Below, piece after piece: positions 29,601 to 43,000 of a stretch of 64,000 bases of DNA. The translations under genes and the position numbers were made by a program. This DNA is from Trachythela sp. YZ-2020. Lineage: Eukaryota; Cnidaria; Anthozoa; Malacalcyonacea; Clavulariidae. The first letter of the stretch is position 1. Every line of letters begins with the position of its first letter. The notes under the pieces are model-generated. The model was not told the DNA's origin and searched no databases. It saw only the letters and a list, made by a program, of their open reading frames with translations. Location: contig JADLSH010000199.1 of the NCBI GenBank assembly GCA_016169945.1, positions 744,001 through 808,000 on the forward strand, given 5' to 3'.

Positions 29601-32600
29601 AGGGATGATCCTTACTGGACCTCTAGAGAGAACAGTTTAGAACTGATAGAGCTATCCAGCATAAATAAAGTTAGTTCAGTTTAGGTTTCCTCCTGTAGTA
29701 ACACTGGATCAATAAGGGATGATACTAACTTAACTTTTTGTCTTTACCAGATGACATACCCGCTGTCAACCAAGCACGGCGGTCTCACTCTATTGGAAAC
29801 ATTGATGTGAGCGTGCGTCAGAAAATCGAAAAACCGATCGACTTCGAGACGACGGAAGTGCAGTCACCCCCTCGAAAAGTACTCAAAGTTCCCAAGAACC
29901 TGAAGGATGAGATCAATGGTCGGAGTCCCCCCCGGACAAGTACCCCATCCAGTGATCATAATGTATCAGTGTCGCCATATGAGATCATCTCACTTAGCAG
30001 GTATGTGATAGAATGGATGGTTTCAGTAAGTGTCACGGGGCAGCAGATGGTGGTCAACTTCAGAAATGTTGACACTTATAGGAGCAAGAAAATTAAACTA
30101 CATCTCTCAATTCTATCTATTTGCCTCCAAATACAAGACTACTACATATAATGAAAAGAATGAACATTATTTTCTCACTCTGATAACTGCAGGTTGACCA
30201 CCATCTGCTGCACGAAAATGCTTAGTGAAATCCAACTATTGAAGCAAAATTTATCTACTATTGGTAGATTTCAGTTAGCGTTACGAGGGCCATCACAGTC
30301 TGTGTAATCGACTTTAAATAAATCATTATTATCACCTAGTGTTGAGAAATCGTCGGATAAGGAAGCGGAGGAGGTCGGAAAGCAATCGGGAACCCTCGGA
30401 AAGGAGTCGGCAACCCCCGTGACTCGAGGAAGTGCAAGTCGGAAAGCCATTCATAATAAATATTCCAAACTAGAAGCCAGACCTCTGAGGCGTTCCAGTA
30501 TCAGCGCAGTCAGGAAATCAGATAAAGGCACACGACGACTATTTGCCCATAAGCAAAAAACCGAGGAGAAAAAGGATGCGAAGAAAGGGGCTGGGACTGA
30601 GATTGTGGTCTCCCCTAAAGCATCGCCGAAACCACCGCCGAAACCACCGCGGGCTCATCAAGTTAAAGAAACCAGGGGGGTTGACGACACTCGTACGGCT
30701 GTCGAGGAGAGTGGAAAAGGTACTGTTAAAGTAATTGTATATTGTTTATCAGCATCCCCTCTAATGTATATCATGTGTACTCTTCTCGAATTTACTTGAG
30801 TGCACACGAAACCATAGTTTGAACTCGTGGCTGACAATGTGACCCTATTAATGTTGTAGTTAAGTCATTACTACGTCCAGTCTATTTCAGTATAATTGAC
30901 ATGTAGACCGTTTTTCGATACGTGTATTTCAGTATGCTACATGTAAACCCAACAATTCAAAGGAAATCAGCACCGTATCGTTGTCTTGATGCCACGGTCA
31001 TAAACGTCCATATATTAAGTCAACTTTCGCGTTGAACTTCTCTTTAAATACAAGTTCGTGTGAGAAGTTATATCATACACTCGAAGTCCTTTATTCTAGC
31101 GACTTTAAAACAGGTCAAAATGTTATCAACTCTCATCAACTTTTATCCAACTCTCATAAACCCTCATCAACATGAATGCTTATTTGACTTAGGTTTAATG
31201 TATTATAACATTCCAGGCAAACGCCGAAGGAATTCGAAGCGTGCAAAGTACCCAGAATCAATGGCCTTCCCCGATGCTTTCTTGATCACAAAAGCAGTCG
31301 ATATTCCACTGGATGATGACAGCAGCCCTGGTAACCAAGGCAACGTGACGAAAGACCTACGAGCGTGTCTTGGCGAAGCTACTCCAAAACGTGTCGGTCG
31401 ACAACCGTCGGCTGCGCGAAGACGAGATGCAGACCCCAAAAAACATTGGTCGGCGTATTATAGAGCTGCCATGACCTCAGATGACTCGCTTGATGAAGGT
31501 ATGAAGAGAATATTTAGCTCCGCACTATGAAGAACAGTTTAGAACTGATAGACCAATCCAGTATAAACAAAGTTAGTTTAGGTTTCCTCCTGTAGTAACA
31601 CTGGATCAATAAGGGATGAACTTTACTGGACCTCTAGGGAGAACAGTTTAGAAGTGATGGAGCTGTTCAGTGTAAATAGAGTTAGTTTAGTTTAGGTTTC
31701 CCCTGTAGTAACACTTGACCAATAAAGGATGACTCTTACTGGATCTAAATTAGTGTAGTTTAGATGTACTGACTCCTCTAATTAAGGCTCACAACTTAAA
31801 ATCTCTCTTTAGACACCCGGCCCAAATCACAACCTGAGCCACTAGAACCAATCGAGATCCCTGCTGAACCTGTATCAGAGCAACCCCAAATGCCTCTCCC
31901 TACCCTTCACGAAGACCGCGAGCTATCCCCCACATCCCCCAAGAAACACCGCTGGACCCACCTGTTTGGTGGACACCACAAGAAGGACAAGAAAAACAAG
32001 GAAGAGAAGAGAATATTGAAAGAAGAACAAAGGAAAGAAAGGAAAGAGAAAAAACGACGAAAGAAGGAAAAGAAATCCAAAGATGGAAAAGACGGCGTTG
32101 AATCACCTGATTCCGCTCTCAGTGAAACTGGTTAGTATCAGCAGAGTAGTACTAATAGAGCTATCCAGTATAAATACAGTTAGTTTAGTTTAGGTTTCCT
32201 CGTGTAGTAACACTGTACCAAAAGGAGATAACTCTTACTGGACCTCTAGAGAGAACAGTTTAGAACTGACAGAGCTATCTAGTATAAGTACAGTTAGTTT
32301 TGTTTAGGTTTCCTCCTGTAGTAACACTGGATCAATAAGAGATGATCCTTTCTGGACCTCTAGGAAGAACAGTTTAGAACTGACAGAGCTATCCAGTATA
32401 AATAAAGTTAGTTTGGTTTAGGTTTCCTCCTGTAGTAACACTGGATCAATAAGGGATGACTCTTACTGGACTTCTAGGGAGAACAGTTTAGAACTGATAG
32501 AGCTATCCAGTATAATTAAAGTTAGTTTGGTTTAGGTTTCCTCCTGTAGTAACACTGAATCAATAAGGGATGACTCTTACTGGACTTCTAGGGAGAACAG

Positions 32601-33979
32601 TTTAGAACTGATAGAGCTATCCAGTATAATTAAAGTTAGTTTGGTTTAGGTTTCCTCCTGTAGTAACAATGGATCAATAAGAGATGATCCTTACTGGACC
32701 TCTAGGAAGAACAGTTTAGAACAGATAGAGCTATCCAGTGTAATGTATAAATATGTATCAAATTGTTTAGATGATGCGAGATCGCCAGACCTGTCAGATA
32801 TGGGTTCTCCTGCCGATAGTTATTACGAATCAAGCGAAGAAGAAGAAGATCTTCCCGAGGCAATCCGTCTCGCCAGAGCTCGAGAAAAACGATTCCAGGT
32901 TTGTACATATTTGATGTCGTTTAATATCGATTACACTGTGTATGGTTGCCCAATTCACCCGAGTCTGAGGCTTATGACAAACGTGGTCGATATGGGTCGT
33001 ATCGAGGGGTGTATCACTCCAAAAAAGCGTACGAGATTTTTGGGATTTTGAAAATCCAGTGGATTTGTTCGAGGTTTTTTTTTGGGGATTTGTAGGGAGA
33101 TTTAGAGATTTTTAGGGATTTCATAGAGATTTTCTAGGATTTTCATCAACTTTTAGTGATTTTTAGGGATTTCATAGAGATTTTTTAGGGATTTTTAGAG
33201 ATTTTGTTTCAAGGTGTACGAGATTTTTGGAGTGATACACCCCTCGGGTCGTATGATGGCCTTAGTAAGTCTTTGACTCAGTCACGTTTTGAGCTGCGTC
33301 CATCGCAATTCAGCTCTCAGCTGCAAGGAAAGATGCAAAGGTGGAAAAAGTATTTTTCTTTCTGGGAACCTGGGATTCAGACTGAAAATCAATAATTAAT
33401 GAGGTTCAATGATCATTGATTGATTTTGACATTGGACTGATTGGAGTGCATTTTGTTTCTTGATATTCATTGCTGTTCAATTTGATATAGTGAATACAAA
33501 ATGCAATTACTAGTCTAGACTAGAGCATACTCATCAGTTAATTATTAACTTTAGAAATTTCTGTGAAATTTTTTCTGCAAAAGTTCGGATTCAAAAATAT
33601 TTCTGGGAACTAAGTTCCCAGAATCCCATACTTTTTCCACCTCTGGAAAGATGATTAGCAACCCTTACCTTTATCTGTTCTGTTTCAGCTTGCAGAGAAA
33701 GAGAGGGATTTAAAGCGGCAAAAGAAGAATCATGAGTTCCATATCAGGTTGGAAATGAGGGAGAGACAGCGCAAGAGATTAAGGATTGCTCAGTCAATAC
33801 AGAGGGAACTAGGAGAATGTGAAGTCAGGCAGATGGAGCTGGAGAAACGTGGTGTCATGGTGGAGAAGAGGTTGGCACAGGTAGAATCTGGTAAGTGGAT
33901 GGTTGGTACTAGATTTCATCATCGTTACCATTATCATTATTGTTACCATCACAACCACCACCATCATCACCATCACCAC

Positions 33980-34017
<38 letters not shown>

Positions 34018-37000
34018 ACACCATGATCACCACCATGATCACGTACCATCACCACCATCATCATCATCACCACCATCATCATCATCACCACCACCATCAT
34101 CATCACCACCGTCACCATTGTTACCATTAACATCATCATCACAACCATCATCATTAGTACCAGTACCATCATCATCATCACCCCACCATCACCATAACCA
34201 ACCTTATCAGCACCACCATACTAACACACATGTTCTAATCCCCACAAGGTAACCCAGTAGAAGAACAAAAACTAGTCTTAGAATGGTTTGACCTGGTCAA
34301 CAGAAAGAACACTTTGATCAGATATGAATCAGAGCTGGTCATTAGGTGAGTTTCTACTTTATCTGAAACGTGAGGGTCCAGTGTAGGTACTATTCGACAA
34401 TAAGCTATCGTGGTTTGGGTTTGTATTTTATTCGCGGAACATTTATTGTTAATTTTGTGTGTGTTTAGCTAAAACTTAAACAGCAACAATCTTCCTCAAT
34501 GGATCTTTGCATAACACTTAGCATAACAATAGTGCCATCCAATCACGATCCAGTGATCGGAATGTTCCATTGTCTTTTCACTGTTTTGAAAATCCCACTG
34601 TTCTCCATGCCATCCAGGCACTCGTTGTTCTAATCTATATTAACATTAGTAGGATTACATGCACAACCAGGATCGGAAGTAATTAGTATTCAATCATCAT
34701 AGTGAGAAATGACGTCATACAACCACCGGAACTAATTAGTATGCAAGCAGTCATAGTAAAAAATGACGTCATTAGGGTGTGCGCATTATTATGTCGCGCA
34801 ACAATTGTCGCGCGACATGAATATTAATGAGTTGTGACGGATGTGCGCACAAGGTAGTGTGTACTATGTGCGTACTAGTGCGCACAAGGGTTGCGTACTA
34901 AGAAGTGCGCGCACTAATGGGTGTCCGCACTAAGGGTGTGCGCACAAAGTGAATAAATTAACAAAGATAAGAATTTTGAATAATTTTATTTTTTAAATAC
35001 TTTAGAGAAATGTATTTATTTAAAAACGGATATAAAGTTTAATAAATATTTTCATTAACACGTATAAAAGATAAATTTAAGTTTATTAATTCATATACAT
35101 ATAAGTTTGGTCCCGTTCTTTATTAGATTTAAGAGTTTTTCGTGGCTTATTAATAGGGCAATCCTGCAGCTTTTAAGTACAAATTAAATCTTGCTTTCAT
35201 ATCTTCCTGTCGCTCTGGTGTCTTCTCAATGTTTAACGTCTTTTCTTCGTCCATATGCTTCTACTTAATAAGAAAGCCAACTTTTTGCTTCTCCGTTTTT
35301 ACTTTTTATAGTTTTAGGGTTTATTTCACTCTTTTTTTCACTGGTCTCGGTCGTTGTTTTAGACATTGTCTGTACATACATGATACATCCTGCCTTGCTG
35401 CTGCGATAAATTGTTTTCATTTGCTTTGTATACAACAAATTTTACTTTCGGCGTAGTTTGGCTTCTTGCAAGTACTTTCTTCTTTGGTTAATATCTGGCA
35501 AATGCACATCAGCGAGATGGTTTGCCAATCTTACAACGTATTTTGCACCGCAATCGGGAACAGGACAGTCACGACAAACTCACTTAGCCATGTTCAAGAA
35601 CAGATGCAAATGACATGTTTTCACCTGAATTTTGGTTTAATATCAAAGACGAAACAGGCCAAGAGTCAGGCCTAACAGGCCAAAAGTCAGGCAAGAAAGG
35701 CCAAAGGCAGGCAAAAAAGGCCAAGCACAGGCCAAACGGGCAGGAAAGGTCAAACGCCATCATGCCGTATAGAGGAATACCATATGAAAATGAGAGTGAA
35801 ATAAACCCTAAAACTATAAAGGCTTTCTTATTTAAAAGTAGAAGCATATGGACGAAGAAAAGACGTTAAACATTGAGAAGACACCAGAGCGACAGGAAGA
35901 TATGAAAGCAAGATTTAATTTGTACTTAAAAGCTGCAGGATTGCCCAAAAGAACAGGACCAAACTTATATGTATATGAATTAATAAACTTAAATTTATCT
36001 TTTATACGTGTTAATGAAAATATTTATTAAACTTTATATCCGTTTTTAAATAAATACATTTCTCTAAAGTATTTTAAAAATAAATTTATTCTTATCTTTG
36101 TTAATTTACTGATTCACTTTGTGCGCACACCCTTAGTGCGCACACCCCTTAGTACGAAACCCTTGTGCGCACTAGTACGCACATAGTACACACTAGGCTT
36201 GGGTAAATTATGCCGGCATAATTTCGAGCATAATAGGGCTCCAGGAGCATAATAGGCACTTACGAGCATAGTCGGCATAATAGGCCGTTTTCGAGCAAAG
36301 ATTTCAAAAATAATGCTTTGGCTTTTGGGCTAGAGTCCTAAAGAAATAAAAAAATGAAATGAGACTGAAGAGAGGGAGTTCGGCTAGTGCCCACGGCCAC
36401 TGCCCAGAGGCCCCAGGCCCAGAGTTCACTGGTTCGGGTTAGACCGCCAGGATCCTGGGCACTAGTAAAACAAAGATGGCGGAAAATGAATGCCACGAGG
36501 AAAATGTACGACTTTTTGAGTTTTTGTACCTATTAAAATTGAATTTTCCTCGAGCATAATTCGAGCATAATAGGCTGTTTCACGAGCATAATACGTTGTT
36601 TTAACGAGCACTGCCTTCGGGCATAATGGCCATATTTTCGAGCATAATTTACCCAAGCCTAGTACACACCCCCTACATCCGTCACAACTCATTAATATTC
36701 ATGTCGCGCGACAATTGTTGCGCGACATAATAAGTGCGCACACCCTAATGACGTCATTTTTTACTATGACTACTTGCATACTGGAACTCAGCCTAAAAAG
36801 TGTAACCTGCTGATGACTTTAATATAGAGTCGAAAATTTACAGTCTCTCAAACTCGTCTTGTTTTATCATATTTTGAATTTCAAAATGACATTATTCTTC
36901 GGAATTTGTTTTTTTCTTTATTTTCTTAAATAGTCGGCAATTTCGAAAAATAACCGGCATAAGAAACACTTGTTATTTTTTTTATAACGGTTTGCCTTGA

Positions 37001-40000
37001 CTGAAGTTGTGATTAACAACATTAAATAGTTAACTCGAATTTTGCGGTATTTTTACGTCTAAAAATGCCCGCCATTTTGAATGTTTTCGGGGGGGTGAGA
37101 GCCTCTCCTTTGCGCACTGGCTAAGCATCGCCATCGGTTACGCTCAAAACATTAGGATTTGATACACAGTTCCACCTCTGTATAGTTTCTACTCTGTGCT
37201 ATGATGATTATTATTATTAATTGATTGAATACTATACTAACATTTATGCAAAAAAATTACACATACGCTTCAGCTTAACAAAGCGTCTTGTTAATCAATC
37301 TATTCCTGCCCTTTCTTATTTTGTCTACCTGTTGGAACCTGTAAGTCTGTAAGACTAAATTAACTAAAAGCAACTTCCCGAGTTGTACATTGGCCAGTAT
37401 CTAAAATCAAAGACCTTTTATCAAATATGACCTGAAGGCAGGAACTTAAAACATTGCCAATGCAAATTAACTTTCGTGACGTGTGACGTTGCACATTGTC
37501 GATTAAAACTACACGCTTGAATTTACATTGCGTAGGCTGCTATTAAATACTGCAAATATTTCAAATCGACTTCACATTTTGTCGCTTAAACTTGAGAAAA
37601 GCTTGCTTAAAACTTGAAGGAAAGTTCGTTAATAGTTCTTCAAAGCTTTGGAAATAGCGAAAGCGGATTTATAGCGGTTGAAAGATGCTTTCTTGGCGTT
37701 TTTGCTTCGTGCTTGTCGTGGTCTTTTACTCGAAGGCAGTGTTTTCCTGTTACCTCGATTCAGACTGCCCGAGCTACCAAACCTGTTGTGATGACAACTT
37801 TTGCCAGTCCCATTGTTCAAGCGACGACGGAATAAATACGCCAATTTTAATCGTTATTATCATCTTTGCTGTTGTATTCAAAATCGTATTCTGGGTGGCA
37901 ATTTGTTACTGTCGACGAAGGCGAAGATATGGTGGCATTACGTTCACCCGGTTTAATAATGCTCCCTCAACTGTTGTAGTCAATTCGTCGACTACTCAAA
38001 TGAACGCTACGAATCCTCAAGTATATACCCCTCAGCAACAGGGTTATAACCCTCCACAACAAGGTTATAACCCTCCTCAACAACGGGGATATAACCCTCC
38101 TCAACAACAGGATTATAACCCTCCTCAACAAGGTTATACTACCCCTGGCCCTGGTTACTCCTTTCCACAGAACACAGCCGAACCACAAGGTGATCTTCTG
38201 GTGAACCTGGCTAATACCCCACCTCCCCCATACAGTGACAGCCCTCAATCTTGAATTTGTATTCTTGGTAGTGACATGATCGTTCGTATAGTGTGTAGTC
38301 TGTTGAGTAATACAAAGTTGTTGACTTGCGAAATGTCTCGACTGTCCGTGGGTTTATACAAAATGGATTTAACTTTTGTTAGTGTTGTGTTTGAATTATG
38401 AACAGTATTGTTATGATGTACTTTTATAAATGATAAGATAAGACGTATAGGGATCCAATGTAGCTAGAAGCAACCCTTCAATTTGTATTGTATAGTCTTT
38501 CAGTAATTTAATCGTTTGTATGTGTAGGTTTTTAAGAAATTGTTTGACCTTTGTTTATGCAAAGTGTGTGAATTATGAATAAGAATTCTGAATCACATAG
38601 CCTTTGTCTTACACTTTTTTGGACTGTATTTATTTCGTAGATTGAGTTATACATCTCAAGTTTTCTTTATAATTAAGTTAAAGGATATATTAGCATGTAG
38701 CCATGTAGTTCTAGAAAAAAATCCTTTAAGTCAAACGGAACTTAAACATCCTATCTGGCTCTGTTTACAAAGACAAACCAGAAATATGTTGTGTCTTTTA
38801 TATATCTACAGTGTCAGACGTACAGGCTACGCCATAAGTGGCACTTTAAAATACTTCATAAAACCAGGGCGCGCCCTGAATAAAACTGTTCTGACTCACG
38901 TAGCCTTTTGTCTTAATTTCTTTAGATTGTATTTAGTTCGCATTGTGAGTTACATACATCTCACGTTTTCTATATAATTATACTTTTTTGCCCGGAGTGT
39001 TCCATTAATATATCCTGTAGTATTCTACTGTACAATAAGTACCCAAAAGGATTTATCAAACGTAGAGGTCCAGTGTTGGTAGTATTCTACAGTAAGCAGT
39101 CGTGGTTTGTGTCTGAGCAACCAATAATGTTATTCAAAAGACTAAAATTCGGTATTAATATGAAAAGAATTTTAATTGCAAGAAAGGAATTTTTGTACTC
39201 GATTAATCTTGCAATTGAGCGTTTAATATTGTGATCATACTATATATCGATTTTACATATTAATCATCGTACTGCAATCATTGCCAGTAATGTCAGTATA
39301 ACTCCGAACTATTAGATTCCTAACTTTGATGCGTTTATTTATGATTTAACGCTACCTAAGACCCCCAATATTACTGATGTGACGCAGTGGAATTGTTTTG
39401 GTGTTGTTTAAATTAGTATCTGACTGTGTGCCATTTCGTGAGCGCAAGCTGTTTTCGATGCGAAAAAGTCAGTACAAAAAAGTATTTTTACGCTGTCGAT
39501 TTAGCGTACTATTTTAAAATAGGTATTAGGACTTTCTTTTCTTTTAGTTCTATAGAAGCAAATAGGTTTGTGTTTCATAATTTGCATACAATTTCTTGCT
39601 TTTGTTATGCAAATTTCGGTTGCTTTGTATTAAAGCTGAAACATTTTAATTATGATTTTGGGTTGTTTGGCATAAACTTGCCATGGCCTCGCATATTACT
39701 ACATTTTAGCGTACATTTTAAACATTTTTGCTAGAATTTTATATGATATAGTTGTATTGTTAATCTATAAGCTAGATATTTTACAGTAGTTTTAAGTATT
39801 GATTACTGAAAATGTAGAATGAATAAATAGTTACGGGTTTTCATAGCGTAGACGTAGTTGAAAGCGTAATTTAATATGCAGGCTTGGGTATTCCCTGATC
39901 TCGATATTTTTATGGTTTGAATTTAAAGTGGTTACTGGTTAGAGCAAGCGTCTTTCATCTCTGAGATCGTGGGTTCGATTCTTTCACTGCGGACTCACGA

Positions 40001-43000
40001 CCCTTATGTGAAAAGACTGGTCGGTCGACGCTCTACCGAAAGTCGTGGTTTCCCCCCGGATATTCCGGTCTCCTCCCACAGGGAATGTTGACAGGACCCC
40101 AAACTATCCCTTTCATCGTAGCTGTACTCCCTGATCACTGAAACCTGAGTCATACGATGGAAGCCAGAGGCGCCTTTAATAAGCCTTCGACTCGATCAAG
40201 TCGAACTGCGTCCTTCGTAATTCAGCTCAGCTCTCAGCTGCAAGTCAGGATGATTAGCACATCCCTACTTTACTTATTTGCTTATAAGCGGTGACATCTA
40301 ATGGGAAAAGGCAGATTGCTTTTAAGTGGAAATTCTCTCGTGTGACTTAGCCATGAAGCTAGATGCTATCAGAGGGATTATTATCATTTGAGTATAAGAT
40401 ATTATATGAAAGAATAAATGAATGTATATGCGTGTTGCGGACTTCACACTGTTTGACAGTGAGTCCTATTTGATTGGCAGTTCAATAATACGCTGCCAAA
40501 TTGCTACTTATTGTTGTAATTTTATCTGCAGAAATTAAAACAACTGTGAATGTTGAAGGGGCGCGAATTTGTTGTTTTGCTGATTTTCGTCAAAGGTAGC
40601 ATGCAATAACTTTGAGTGTTCAAGTTTTATTGAAGAAACATCGCTATTTCGTAGCTGTGACTGGATAAAAAAAACTCCTGAACTGTCAGAAAAGTTAGTT
40701 AAAGATATATACAGTATTGTGGTAGGACATCGTGGATCTATGACTGATTTTTGTTAAAGAAAGTATGCCATAACTTTGATAGTTCTTGTTAACTAAAGGA
40801 ACATCGCTATTTCTTAGATGTGTGGATAACCTCGGACTGTTACACTTAACTTTGGACTGCAGTGTTTGTACAGTGGCCATTGGCAAAGATATAAAGAAAG
40901 TATGAAGTAGCTTTGAAAACAATTCGAAGGAAAAGGTCCTTATTTAGCTGTGTGGACAGTGTGTTAGTATTTTATCCATGGGTTTTTGGAGTTGTTCAAA
41001 AGAACGTTTTAACCTGGTTTTATTTTTGGCTGTTGGCATTGGTTTACTCCAAAGGATCATAGCTTGCGATGATTCCTATCAATGCCGTTTTGGCCAGCAG
41101 TGTTGTGAAGATACAAACACATGCAAAGCAAGTTGCTTGAAGAAACATGAAACAAATACTGGGGTAATAATTGGAATCGTTGTTGCAGTTGCCTTAGGCA
41201 ATGCTTTATTTTGGATCACATTTTGTTGCTTGTGTTGGTGTAAGGGGAGTAGAAAAGCGAGTTTCCGATATCGGTCTTTTGGTAGTGAAAACGAAGATAA
41301 TAGAGAAGCCAATAATAATGATGATGTGATCGATAATAATGATGATGATGTCGGTGATGATCATATTAACGATGATAATGAAACGACAAAAGTCCTGGAC
41401 ATAAATGATCAGAGTGACTCATTAAGAGAAGAAATAAGTCTGTCTATTATAAAGATAAAACGGCCAATTATGAAGAGTAAGAAAGGTAGACATAAGTTGG
41501 GAGAGGGCAGTAAGGAAAATGCTTCCAATGTTTAAGATGGTCTGTGGCCAGGAAAATGCTTTAGTTGTCTTGTAAATAAACGTAAATATCCACAAAAATT
41601 TAAGATTTCTAGCTCAATAAAGACGTTTCATAAGACAGCAGGAAATTGACTTTAAATATATAATGGTGTAGTTATGGGTAGGTTAGGCCGTTAGGGTATA
41701 TTGAATTATTTTTGTGAAGATTGGTGTAGTGGTGGTGATGATGATGATGGTGGTAGTAGTGATGATGATTATGGTGGTAGTGATGATGGTGGTTATGGTG
41801 GTAGTAGTGATGATAATGGTGGTATTGATAATGATCGTGGTAATCAAAACAAATTTCGAGAGTGAAACTTTGATAGTTTTTGTTAGACCAATTCAATATG
41901 GCTATAGCATTGGCTTCATTTTTATATAATCAGTGCGCGATCTAACTCCAAAAACCCCTTTAAAACCCTCTCGTAGAAACTTCAGCCAGACACCTACAAT
42001 CCAATCTAAATGCATTTTGGATATGCAAAAATATAAACGCTCATTCATTATTTTAAATTAATCCATATTTGTAAAACGTATGTAAGTCAAAACGCTCCGG
42101 AAGCGTGGCGCAGGTGTCTTTTAATCACTTTTGCACATAGTTCATATTTAATTTTCCAGGCAGATGGCTTGTGTTTGCCTCGGTGTTTGCTTTCGTGATG
42201 TACGGATATTCTTGTCATCTTAAGAGAATGTCGTTTGTGTAGAGTTCCCTGGTCAAACGAGGATGAAAATTGACGAGAGTCAATGAGAGTTGCAACTCTG
42301 ATGCACTCTCATCAACTTTAAGCTGGTTCAAATTTTGATGAGAGTTTCCCCTTGTTTGACCGCTACACGTGGTAATATCCAGTCAACTCTTGTTCTCGTT
42401 TGACCGGGGCATGAGAGTTGATGAAACTCTCATGCAAACACTCGCTTGCCATCTCTCATCAACTCTCATGCAACTCTTGTTCTCGTTGACCGGGGCATGA
42501 GAGTTGATGAAACTCTCATGCAAACTCTCGCTTGCCATCTCTCATCCACGTTTGACCAGGACTTTAGTCTTTGCTATCTTACACGAATGAATGCTTTTCG
42601 GAATGAATATATATCACAAGATAATTTAATCTGGTCTCTTCATTCCATAATGTCTCTAGCAGGCTCTCCTTCATCTCCTTGTTACGTTTCCATACTATCT
42701 CAGCCTTGTTTCCTTCAGCTCTGCAATGTCTACCACCTTCCACCCCACATCTTCTGATCTCTTCATTCGTCATCTTGTCCTTCAGCGAAACTCCTAGAAC
42801 TACATAACCTACTTTACCTTAAGGCTGTTTTCCACTCATCGCAAAACCAACTCGCAAACTCGCTGCGAGTTCTTGCATGTAACTGTCGAGCATTGTGATT
42901 GGATGAAAGTACTCGCAGCGAGCTTGCGAGTTGGTTTTTGCGACGAGTGGAAAAGAGCCTTTAATGAACTATGTTTCCAACCATTTCTTTATCATTTCAA

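Larger units (their letters stand above)
32930..33670 (+). mobile_element. SINE relic broken by two hAT-like MITEs (MICAL intron 17)
   Basis: Pieces such as TTCACCCGAGTCTGAGG, GATGGCCTTAGTAAGTCTTT, CAATTCAGCTCTCAGCTGCA and AGATGATTAGCA match the SINE near 39940-40265 in order, with MITEs at 33003-33246 and 33336-33645 between them. Confidence 0.7.
34735..36785. mobile_element. 2-kb foldback element with long inverted arms
   Basis: Left arm about 34735-35300 and right arm about 35820-36785 are complementary: AGTCATAGTAAAAAATGACG at the ends, then the block with GTGCGCAC-type repeats, then CGTATAAAAGATAAATTTAA, then TTCCTGTCGCTCTGGTGTCT. The right arm is interrupted by a separate MITE at 36194-36661. 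Each arm can encode the same short frame beginning [16 protein letters not shown]. The loop carries a C2H2 finger relic on the minus strand. A TSD could not be fixed. Confidence 0.85.
34346..37684. other. First part of MICAL intron 19
   Basis: Holds a tract related to the GTCCAGTGTAGGTA repeat (34375-34430), the foldback element (34735-36785) and about 900 bases of AT-rich sequence before the first nested gene. No exon of MICAL was recognised here. Confidence 0.6.

Noticed and set aside
33749..34252. Long frame ending in poly-His/Pro
   Set aside because: Only 33689-33890 is coding (MICAL exon 18). The rest is a CAT/CAC microsatellite read past the splice donor.
40000..40100. Possible tRNA gene from A- and B-box-like motifs
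   Set aside because: No complete cloverleaf or acceptor stem; the same sequence recurs at 50447, 52698 and 56560 with a shared non-tRNA body, so it is a SINE.
42446..42757. 103-codon plus frame in MICAL intron 19
   Set aside because: It starts inside a palindromic MITE and has no recognisable motif or splice support.
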